Source: Oidiodendron maius Zn (taxonomy: Eukaryota; Ascomycota; Leotiomycetes; Myxotrichaceae). Taken from it: a stretch of DNA of 64,000 nt. The stretch covers positions 124,001 to 188,000 of the forward strand of contig KN832882.1 of NCBI GenBank assembly GCA_000827325.1, in the 5' to 3' direction. Numbering within the stretch: position 1 is the first letter of the stretch; every line of letters starts with the position of its first letter. Shown in pieces: positions 34,684-44,109 of this stretch. Below the pieces are notes generated by a model. That model was not told where the DNA came from and did no database searches. It saw nothing but the letters and a program-made list of their open reading frames with translations. Position numbers and translations under genes: made by a program.

Positions 34684-36490
34684 AAGCCAAAAATTAGGGC
34701 AATTTAAGCAGGCAACAGTCCACTTTTGACGCTACAAATCAGGGAATGATTTTTGGGTGGCGCAATGATCTTAAATATGGCTAGCTATCATAGTACTAAT
34801 GTGCCACAACGTGGTCCGAAAATTAAAACCATGGATTGTTCAAGCCTGAAACTAATTTCAGTTTTCACTATATTAAGTTATACAGAAGAGCTGGTTGTAT
34901 GCATTATGACTATGCGGCTACTGCCTTCTTACTGCCTGAGTCGAGCGCTAGCCCTTCCGGATTTTGGTAAAAGAGGTTAACTTAGATGGTATATCAGGGT
35001 CACATGAAGTAGTGCGCGCGGATAAAAATTAACATGTACTCGTCTTCAGTTGGTCTATACGCTTATATTATTTCTTGGGACCAGCTAAATCGCTGCCTGA
35101 ATTTACAAGCCACTAAAACATACACTGTCTATTAAAATGTATCCAAAATTGGTGGGTCAAACACCCCCCAAACCGCCCAAAACTAATCCTAACCAATCCT
35201 AACCACTAACCCCTACCTTTGTATTAAAAAGTTGTTAACCCTCATCCTTGTAAAGCGAAAATCCCGTAGTAAAGCTGGCGCCCTCGACAAAATTATAGGA
35301 ATCTCAACGAAAATAAGTATTTAATATTTTGTAACTATCCTACCATATATATAATATGGTCTATATTATCCTTGTGTTTTTTCTCCTTTACAGGCGCTCT
35401 ACTGGTTAGTAAGCAATGGAAATAACATCGTGTTTCCAACCGTTTTATGATTATTATTATTTATTGACTAGGTCCTAGGGCTTCAGGCACATTTACACAT
35501 ACTATACATCTGCCTATTAGGCTGCCTACCGGTGCCTATAAGGTAACCAGGTGGGAGCCTATTTGGTGACTCAATTGAGTGTATAGTATTGAGCATAAAA
35601 GGCTCTAGTTCTCCTGAATCTCTTCTTACTTCAGTTGTCTCTGCATCACTTAATATAACACTGAGTTTCACCTTGATTCCTGACTACTACCTGTGCACCT
35701 ATATTGCCTCAGTTCAAGATTATTACTACACCGCTTAGCTATAGAGCCCCCTTCCTTATCCTCCTCTTAGTCCTAGATTATAGTGTACCTACAAGCTTCC
35801 GAGTATTTAGGGAAGCGGCTAGTAGCTAGTAGCTATCTTACTACTATCCTGACACAAGATAGGTCCACTATAGCTACTATAAAGTCACGGGTAGTTTATA
35901 GGGTCTAGAGGAAGAGGGCCTACTATAAGTCTTCCCTCTTCTACTATAGCTTAGGTAGAAGAGGACTATATAGGCTAGTATCTTCCCTGAGGTACTATAG
36001 TAATAAAGTAGCGTGTTTACATCTAGGACCCTTTATTAGAATAGGAATATATATAGCCTTACCTTTTTAATGTAGATCTATATAAGAAGGGGGCTTTTAT
36101 GCTTCCTAAGGCTTTAATGTTTCTAGAGTACCTTCTTGCCTGTTTATTTTGGGTAGATATTTACAAGTTCCTCGCTAGTTATTCCCTTAAACCTTGCTTA
36201 TGTTTTAGCCTTACCTTCCTACCTATATCCTCTGGTCTCTCTTAACTACCTAGTTTATTATTAGATCCCCTTTAGTATACTACTAGCCTACCTACTGAGA
36301 TATGTGACGCATCTAGTATGCTAAGCGCTAGTCTGGCGCTTTCCCCTTCTAGGGAAGCGCGCGTCCTCTTCCATTGGTATCGTTTCAATATCAGCTCCAG
36401 GGATTCTTGAATCTTAATCAACCGACCCTCACACGATCGGCATCTCCCAGAATCACCACTGCAAGCCTCTTGCATCGTGTCCTCCCAGTC
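34684..36490. other. AT-rich repeat debris
   Basis: It holds copy 2 of the dispersed repeat (35237-35391, separate entry). A long TA-rich tract lies at about 35750-36050, full of CTACTATAG-type words. Stops in all frames and CpA depletion by eye fit an old repeat degraded by RIP-like C-to-T mutation. No gene is supported before the ATG at 36491. Confidence 0.5.
35237..35391 (+). repeat. Dispersed repeat, copy 2
   Basis: Aligns with 22386-22539 in the same orientation (AAAGCGAAAATCC, ATATATAATATGGTCT, CT-rich 3' end). It is more AT-rich than copy 1, as if further mutated by C-to-T changes. Confidence 0.65.
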
Positions 36491-38137
36491 ATGTCTTCAG
36501 CCTGCTGGACCTGTCGGTTGCGGAGGAAAAAATGCGACCGACTCCGGCCTGTCTGTACGAGCTGTGCCAACCTGCGCATTGGGTGCGACAACAGCACCGC
36601 CAAACCCGAATGGATGGACGGGTCCGAAAAGCAAGCCGATATGGCCAAGACCATTAAAGCCCAGATACGGCAAGGCGCTGCGGCTGTTGAAGACAAGGAC
36701 TTTGCTGTCCAGGTGTTCCCACTGCAAGATAAGCCATTGCCGCAAAGCCAGTCGGCAGAATCCAGGACAGCGACTAGCTCGACCACCTCGACACCGAGCT
36801 TAGACCCCTCACCTCCCAATGAGACAGACGATTTTCTGACGTCTTTATATTTCGATACCGTCTTTCCCTGCCTGTTTCCATGGTACCAGCCTCAAATATT
36901 GGCCGGCGGCTGCAGGTGGCTGCTGACCATTCTCAAGACTAACCAGGCTGTCTTCCATGCCGCCATTAGCCTCAGTGCGTATTATTTCACGCGGCTGCTA
37001 GCCCGCGATGCGCCCCATACTCTCCGCACGCCTTGTGAGCAGCACGTGTGGGATACCTGGGCTAGTCACATGGACCTGTCTATGCAGCTGATCAGGCAAG
37101 ACTTGAGCGACATCAATGCCGGATATAGTCAAGCAGATATCTTTCACCGCACTCGTGTCTTGGACGGCATCGTGCACCTCCTCATCTTTGAAACATCCAT
37201 GACCAAGACAGGAGATTGAAACTTGCACCTTACTGCGGCACTGAGCCAGTTGGACGGTATCTTCGGTGTGCATGGCTTGAAGGATGGCAAATACCACCTG
37301 CACTCGGTCCTCCTTAGCATGCAACTGCCGTCAATCTTTGATGGAACCTACCTCGGCTACTACGTATGGAGTGCCGACCAAACGTCGTTTCAGTTTTCTA
37401 CAGCCCTCCTCATCTATGCGGATATAGTTGCCAGTGTCTGCCTTAGGACGGCTCCCAGATTGCGACACTGTCACAATTCGTTGATCGCGGGGAGTGGCAC
37501 TCCCGTCAGTCAGTGTGAACAGCTCATCCACATGGAGCACTACTTTGGGTGCCATGGCTGGGCCTTCATTCTCATTGGCGACATTGCTGCCCTAGATGCA
37601 TGGAAGCTTGCTACGATGTCCGATGGTGGGAGTGATCTGGATGAGTTTGCAGTTCGTGGGAAAGAGTTAGAGACGAGATTATACCAAGGTCTAGAGAGTA
37701 TGGACCCAGTCCATGCGTCGTGCGGACTACCAAACAATATACATCAGTCCGACCAGCATGTCCTTGTTACAAAGCTGTGGCTACATGCAGCATTGGTATA
37801 TTTATCTACCATTGTGCATGGGTGGCAGCCTACACACCCCAACATCCGTGCCAACGTTCGCGCGGCATTAGATTTGGTCAAGGCCTTCACGTCAGACCTT
37901 CGCCTTCGGTGCCTAATGTGGCCGCTCTGTGTTGCCGGGTGCATAGCTGCAAGTGATGAAGAGCAAGAGTTCAGGCTCATCATGTCTGAATTGCCGCCAC
38001 TTCAATCCTTTGGGGCGAATAAGGAGGTCCTGAAGATTATGGAAGGTGCTTGGCAGCGTCGAGGCCAGTTTGAAGAGAATCAATGGGGTTTGGCAGATTA
38101 TTTTCGAGCTGAGGGGTCTAGTATCTTGCTCATTTGA
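36491..38137 (+). pseudogene. Zn2Cys6 transcription factor with in-frame TGA
   Basis: The frame from ATG 36491 encodes a Gal4-type cluster, CWTCRLRRKKC...CTSCANLRIGC, at about residues 5-33. The upstream in-frame ATG at 36374 is less likely, because the cluster normally sits near the start. A Ser/Thr-rich linker and a Fungal_trans_2-type domain follow (DDFLTSLYFDTVFPCLFPWY, FHAAISLSAYYFT). At 37217-37219 a TGA interrupts; the same frame then runs on for 305 codons (NLHLTAALSQLDGIFGVHG). The family pattern there is Gly-Asp-Trp-Asn, so TGA replaces TGG. Apart from this single stop the 548-residue protein looks normal. It lies 600 bp upstream of an NmrA-like gene on the same strand. Confidence 0.82.
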
Positions 38138-38731
38138 CGGCAACAGGTTGTACTGCGGCCTTGATAACTAAGAAGCCGACGTCTGGTCATTTATCCTACG
38201 TGTGAGCCTGTAGTTCAGGTGACGATATGCACGAGCAGCACAGCGTAGGGTATCGCTTTGCTTCACAACTGTGTATTAAATACCTCGCATACTAAATATT
38301 GCCGCTTCGTGTACCAAATGTAAAATGGGTGGAGTGAAAGATATTACATATCGGGGTCCTAGATAGTTCTTTGGGGGCCGGATTGTGGCGTTTCTGGTTT
38401 CCCATGCCGTGCTGCAAGGCGATACGCCTTGCCTATTTGAGGCACCGCGCGCCCTCCACTTGGAATATGGTCATGAGTGATCCCGATGCTCATACATCAT
38501 GGCTTACGACTGATGTGTAATGTCCTATGGCGGTTGCATAGGTAATATTGTATGATAATTTGTCAGGCGATGCAAAAGAGGATCGCGGGCCGTGGAGGAA
38601 CAGTTATAAATGATCTATGTTGCGCCGTTGGACAACAGAGAACCTACAGCGCAACTCAACCTTCACAGTCTAAAATCCAACACAACAATCATCTAAACTA
38701 GCGCTTTTCGTCGCAGATTCCATTGGCCACC
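38138..38731. promoter_or_regulatory. Intergenic region upstream of the second NmrA-like gene
   Basis: No gene. From about 38620 there are CAACA/ACAACAATC-rich stretches typical of a fungal 5' leader, ending with a CCACCATGG start context at 38732. Individual promoter elements cannot be assigned. Confidence 0.4.
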
Positions 38732-39844
38732 ATGGTCGTCGTTGCTGTAGCAGGAGGATCGGGCCACGTCGGCCGCACCATTGTCGAGACTCTCGTCGAG
38801 ATCGGCGACCACGAAGTCATTGTGCTTGGCCGCAAGGTGTGAACGCATTGGTGGGCAACAAATCATCAGTGGTAAAATACTAATACTTCATAGGCAACCC
38901 CAAACGTAGCAAACTCCAAGTCCGTGGTCGTGGACTATGCCGACGTGGCAGCGATAGCTGAAGCCCTGACCCAACACGCTGTACACACGGTTATTTGCAC
39001 AATTTCAGTTGTAGATGAGGCCTCGTCTGCTTCCCAGATCCACCTCATCCAAGCAGCGGGACAGTCATCGTCAGTGAAGCGATTCATCGCTTCAAGCTGG
39101 GGATCGAACTCAAATGAGAAGTAAGTGTAAGACCATGACGCACCATCCACTTATCCTCTTCAGTGTCTCATCATCCTCTCTAGATCGCCCGTTTATGCCC
39201 TCCAACAGGCATCCAATGATGAGCTCCGCAAGACCCAGCTCGAATGGACACGATTCGCAAATGGATTCTTCCTCGACTACTACGGCGCACCACACGTCAA
39301 AACGCACCTACCTACCATCACGTTCGCTGTCGATATTGCAAGCAAGAAAGCAGCCCTGCCAGGCACAGGCAACGAGACTATAGCTTTGACTTATTCATTC
39401 GATGTTGCCAAGTTTGTGTCGCCATTCTTGAACCTGCCCAAATGGGAAGAAGTAACATACTGTTACGGCGAGAAGACAACTTGGAATGAATTCGTCAAAG
39501 TTGCCGAGGAGGTAACGGGTATGAACCCCGCCCACGTCTTGCTGTGACTGTTAGATAACGTTCCTAACGAGAGTATGGCTCTAGGGTCCACTTTTGAAGT
39601 CACCTATGACCCGATTGAAAAGCTCGCAAAGGGAGAAATCACGGAACTCCCTCCCCATGCCAAAGAACTAGCTGCTTCGCCTTTCCCGGAGACCATTGCT
39701 CGAATGCTTCTCTCGGTTCTCGGTCTCTGGGCAGCTACGGGGTACTTCAACGTTCCAGTGGAGCAATCGCTGAACCAGAAATTTCCAGACATTAAGCCTG
39801 TGACGGTTCGCGAAATGTTGCGGCTCGGACAGGGCTCTAAGTGA
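38732..39844 (+). CDS. NmrA-like/isoflavone-reductase-like oxidoreductase (308 aa)
   Basis: Exons 38732-38836, 38894-39120, 39184-39518 and 39585-39844 join in frame, with introns of 57, 63 and 66 bp. The N-terminus carries VAVAGGSGHVGRTIV (GxxGxxG). Later come FIASSWGSNSNEK, LEWTRFANGFFLDYYG and VTGSTFEVTYDPIEKL. The last motif only appears if the fourth exon begins at 39585, which decided the acceptor. The product is an atypical short-chain dehydrogenase/NmrA-type protein of unknown substrate, probably cytosolic. The start has a strong CCACCATGG context. The frame is intact. Confidence 0.9.
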
Positions 39845-40694
39845 GGCACGAGTACATCATTCAGTTGATTTGCATGCGACAGATAGCTTTACTCATATGT
39901 TTCCCTTCGAGAAAATAGCATTGCGCCATTACAATCTAACTCTGTTTTACCCAAACTTTATATCGCTACAACTCGAAGTGCTTGATGCCTGTTTCAGTTG
40001 ACAGCCCAAGTGGGCATCCATCACGACAATTATCCATAATGTACCATCGGATTCCCTCATGAAAGACCAGTCTAGAGTCATATACTTAATTAGCAGGTTC
40101 ATACCAATCATCAAAAACTTAAATGTTAACATCGTCTCATCCGCGCCTGTGGAAGGGCAGAGGAGGTGGGCTTTGAGCGGCAATGAAAGTGGACCGAACT
40201 CACCAAGTCATGAATTAGTAGATTTCATCACCTCGCCTGTCATAAGGCCAGAATGGTGGTACTGTATCTATATGCGATGTCACGAGAGTTTTTGCTTTGC
40301 GTGATACTCCCGTGTACGCGAGTATATGTTGTCGATCTCCTAATACCGCCTGAGTCTCGATGGTGAAGTTCTTGCTCTCCAAGTATTCACTAAGAAAGGT
40401 TGAAAGCTCTAGTTCAGGTTAGGCGATGGATGGTATTTGAACGAGTGATTTAGGTAAGTTGATCACGGGTGATGCGGATACGAAAACCCCATCTTGAAGA
40501 AGATACTTGCTTTCCGCTGACGAAGCAATGGCCCATTTAACCAAGGATACTACAGTAATTAGTTCGAAGGGCTGCATCTTTGGAGAATATGTATGACAGT
40601 AGGTAGGTGAATCAATAGGAGCTTGACAGTCTTATTTTTTCTTAGTACAGCATACGGTTCACCTAAATGTGAGATAGGGTAGTTCTGCTCTGCC
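39845..40694. other. No supported gene
   Basis: Short frames only; nothing recognisable. Confidence 0.4.
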
Positions 40695-42136
40695 CTACCC
40701 CCTCACACTATTTGCCCCTGGCCGGTGGTGTTGGCGCTGGTGGCGGTGCTTGAGCTCATCAATGAGCTGGTAGAGGCTACGCCCAGCACGTAGAAGCTCT
40801 AGCTCCGCGACAGCCTCCTCCTCGCTCTTGCCACGCGTAACTCGGGCCCGGACCTCGTCCCAGATGACCTTCCGGCGGCAGAACTGGACCCTGATGCTAT
40901 TGCTTGGGCGCCAGTGGCTCCCCCATGTGTCCTCGAGCTCCCGAACGGCGGGACGGTCTGCCAGGCCATCCGTCCAATCCCTCCACGCGTCCCGGACATT
41001 GTATGCCTTCGCCAGCTCCGTGTAGACTGGCGGGCCAAGCACGGGGGCTGGCGCTGGCCCTCCTGACATTGGCATAGGTATAGGCGCAGGAGCCGCCTGT
41101 GCTTGTGGCGGCACTCCAAAGTGGCCCGGAAAGGTCACAGGGACCTGGCCCTGGAGGAGGGTGTCGAGGCAGCGTTTGACACCCTCGAGCTGGCGCTGAA
41201 CGCCCTCGAGCTGGGCCTGGAGCCGGTTCGCCAGCTGGTTGCTGTTATGCAAGGTGGCCTGCATACGCTGCCACTCGTCTGCAGAAGAGCCGGCTTGGAT
41301 CCCGTCGCTGGCACGGTTATTGTGTGCCCCGCGTTCATTGTGCGTTTCGCGGTCATTATGCATCTCGCAGTCATTGTGCGTCGCGCGGTCATTATGCGTC
41401 GCGGGGTCATTATATGTCGCGGGGTCATTATGTGTCGCGGGGTCATTATGCGTCGCGCTGTCATTATGCGTCGCGCTGTCATTATGCGTCGCGCTGCCAT
41501 TGTGCGTCGCGCTGCCATTGTGCGTCGCGCTGCCATTGTGCGTCGCGCGATCGACCTTGCCACACTGCTGGCGCCGGACGCGCTGGTTGAGGAGGCCATG
41601 GACAGCCGCGCTGCGTGGGTTCTCCGCATTTCCATCGCCCTGCGCGACTTGCAACCGCCAGAGCTCAATTACGGCCGCGATATAGGCGTCGATTGTGCCC
41701 CTCTTCAGGAGCGCCCCCACACCTAGGGCCGTGGTGTCAACCTGCTCCTGCTCCTGTTCCTGCTGGAGCTGCCGCTGGTGCCGTCGCCGTCGGCGCCGCT
41801 TAGGGACTGCAACGCGCCGTAAGAGGACGTCCTCCTTCAGCCACGCCGCGAGCTTGTCTGGCGTGACAAGCTCACCATCGGGCCAGTTGTAGACGGTGCC
41901 GTCCTTTGCCCGGCGCGGCGTATGACACCAGCTCTAGGCACGCGTGTTAGCAGGCTGGCGCATCGTAAGAGGGGAGGGGGCCAGCTGGGGACAGAGGGCG
42001 GCACCTTCCACTCGCGCTGTTTCGACGCATAGCTCCGCGCCGTGTTCACCGGCTGCTCATCCTTCTTCGCCTGGAGGACAGCCCTGCGGGTCTCGCGCTC
42101 ACGCCCGTCGTCTGTGATGTGGAGATCATCGGACAT
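40695..42136 (-). mobile_element. Crypton-type element gene with GCR1_C domain (456 aa)
   Basis: Exons 42136-42005 and 41933-40695 are separated by a 71-bp gtgccg...cctag intron. The protein begins with NTARSYASKQREWK joined to SWCHTP and DGELVTPDKLAAWLKEDVLL, the N-terminal signature of fungal Crypton-related proteins. It ends with a GCR1_C-type DNA-binding domain (AYNVRDAWRDW, VRELEDTWGSHWR, FCRRKVIWDEV). The central tyrosine-recombinase (Ndc10-like) part expected between them is absent. In its place are the 6-residue repeats (next entry) and a coiled, Gln-rich linker. It is therefore probably a non-autonomous derivative or an exapted gene. The frame is open throughout and clearly GC-richer than its flanks. 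Confidence 0.7.
41316..41549 (-). repeat. Thirteen 18-bp units encoding ATHN(D/G) hexapeptides
   Basis: Within the Crypton-type gene an 18-bp unit (CATTATGCGTCGCGCTGT on the plus strand and variants) is repeated about 13 times. It encodes SATHNG/SATHND/PATHND hexapeptides. Units at the start of the array (plus-strand right side) are nearly identical. Those towards the other end have diverged (CEMHND, RETHNE, RGAHNN), showing ongoing unit duplication at one edge. Other frames through the array also stay open. Confidence 0.9.
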
Positions 42137-44109
42137 GGTCCGTCGCTGTCTGATATATATGTGGAGGTGGTAAGTCGAAAGGGGGCGCGCAGCTTATCCG
42201 AAGCACTTATCGGCGTCAAGGTTTACGAGCAAATATAAGCGCTAAACACGATATGGCTACTAGCTACTAAGGATTAGTGATATCTCTACAGATATCACGC
42301 AAAGCAGGACGAACCGTAACTGGCACTATATACAGCTGTAAAGGTGCTAAACGCTTCAATTATTAAGGATACAAGCCCCTACCTATGGAGTATATATGCT
42401 TCCAGGGTTAAGCTTCCATTCACTGAGCTGTGAACCAATTACATAAGCAATATCCTGACAATTCGGCATGCGATTGCACAGTCCCGTGGCACGCACATGA
42501 TTGTGGCAGGTGATAAGTCGTCACGTGCAGGCTGCTAAATCGCTCCGATCCTCGCCGATCACAGCGTGATTGCGCGAGCCATCGACAAGATATCCTATTA
42601 TTACGAGGGTGCTGCAGCGTCCATTTGCTGGTTCTGTTCGATTTGATGATGGTTGAGATAAGCAGCAGATATCGAATTCTACAGGGCCGCAGCATACTAG
42701 CTATTAGTGGGGCTGCCTAGGGCGAGCGGCCCTAGGCAGCCAATGGGAATAAATCAAATCAAATCAATCCATTCAATCGGCCTAGGTGAATTGGCCTAGC
42801 TGGTAGAACCAGTTTCAATTCCGCATAAATGCTCTAGAAGGGAATCTTCCAGGTGTAAAGAAAGCGAGCTGGTAACAAGTAGTTCTATGCGCCAGCATAC
42901 TTGTTACTTCAGTGTACAGTACAAATATCAGGTTAGCATGGATCGACATTTGGAGAGAAAAGGAACCAATGTATCAAGAAGCGGAGTAGGGTTGGGGTCC
43001 GTCTATATAGTGCGTCGCGGATGCCTTCACGAAGAACCAGCCACCGGGACCACAATGTATCGATGTATCTTGCAATAGAAGCTTGGAAGATTCGGATACT
43101 GAGATGGACAATCGGCGTCTCGCAGGTTTTAACCTCAAATCTTTCCAATCAGCCTCTAATTCGCGCTTCTTCCACCTTTTTTTTTTCTTTTGGGCATCTC
43201 AAGTTATTTTCGAGCAGGAAGCTCACACTCCAGCCGTATAATCTAGAATCATTGCACAGCATCAACGAGTTATTCAGGCTCAAACCAAGCGACAGTTTCT
43301 GTGGTGTGGATTTGGATGTGAGCTAGCAAGGCATCAATCAGACCTAGATCATGACGGACAAGTATATTGCACTCACACTTCGCTTGTAATGGCTAAGACT
43401 TCGGGTATGTGATTGTATCTCAATGTACTCAAATTGTCCATAGCGAGCGGACGAAGATATCTGCGACAAAACTGGTTCTGACAAGGATCTGATTGATTGT
43501 TGGAGGTTTCATAGCGGCGACGCAGCCATCGAGGTAAGGCACTGGGAAACAGCATGATGACGACTGCCAGCAACCCGAAGATGGCCTCGAGGGTGATCAT
43601 CGTTGCAGGCCTGAGAAATGAATTTCAAAATCAGATTGAGTGAGTATTGTACCTGACGTAGCAGACCGGTTCGACTCCCTGCACCAATTCAAAACGATGG
43701 GCGATCCGAGACGACCATTTATGTGCCTAGGTATTCAGATTCTGTGTTCACAATTCCACCGATCGCCTCCGCTGGACAGAATCCGGTAGCTGGAATCTGT
43801 ATTGACTCCTGGCAGATATTGGACGAGCATCAATCCGGAATCTGTGCAAAAGAAATGAGGACCTCGTGTCTGTTCGGTTGTGATTGGCTTGCTTCGCGAC
43901 AGGTTTTGCGCCTCAAACAGCCAGATTCTGGACATTTTAGCTTGGTGTGCAGCTGCTCCGCCACGCTGCCTCATACATAACCAAGCCTTGTGTCCTGAAC
44001 AACACAAGGCCGATCATTTCTCTTCAGATGCCTCCCATGTCTATGTACAAAAGGTGAAATTTGACTGCTTGACTAACTGACGCTTGTCAATGAGAATAGA
44101 ATATTCACC
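42137..44109. other. Intergenic region with a perfect hairpin
   Basis: A perfect 13-bp inverted repeat with a 5-nt loop (GGCTGCCTAGGGC and complement) lies at 42711-42741. Just after it is a run of AATCAAATC repeats and a second GGCCTAG pair. On the minus strand a short frame (43600-43373) starts with a membrane-like MITLEAIFGLLAVVIMLFP, but the remainder looks non-coding. No gene is firmly supported. Confidence 0.45.

Noticed and set aside
35180-35220. CCTAACC-like words resembling an interstitial telomere repeat
   Set aside because: The words (AATCCTAACCAATCCTAACCACTAACC) are irregular in spacing and sequence and do not form a tandem CCCTAA array.
36374-36490. Upstream in-frame ATG extending the Zn2Cys6 regulator by 39 residues
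   Set aside because: Zinc clusters of this type usually lie within the first 10-30 residues, and the extension has no family-like sequence.
39519-39576. A 36-bp intron (39519-39554) in the second NmrA-like gene
   Set aside because: It keeps frame but is shorter than the other introns and loses the VTGSTFEVTYD family motif, which the acceptor at 39584 restores.
41103-41726. Plus-strand frames through the repeat array (AVIMRRAVIMRR..., LCVALSLCVAL...)
   Set aside because: They exist because the 18-bp unit is a multiple of three. The minus-strand frame has the intron, the flanking domains and a proper start.
43660-43700. GGTTCGACTCC, resembling the T-loop of a tRNA
   Set aside because: The flanking bases do not form a 5-bp T stem and no acceptor or anticodon arm can be built upstream.
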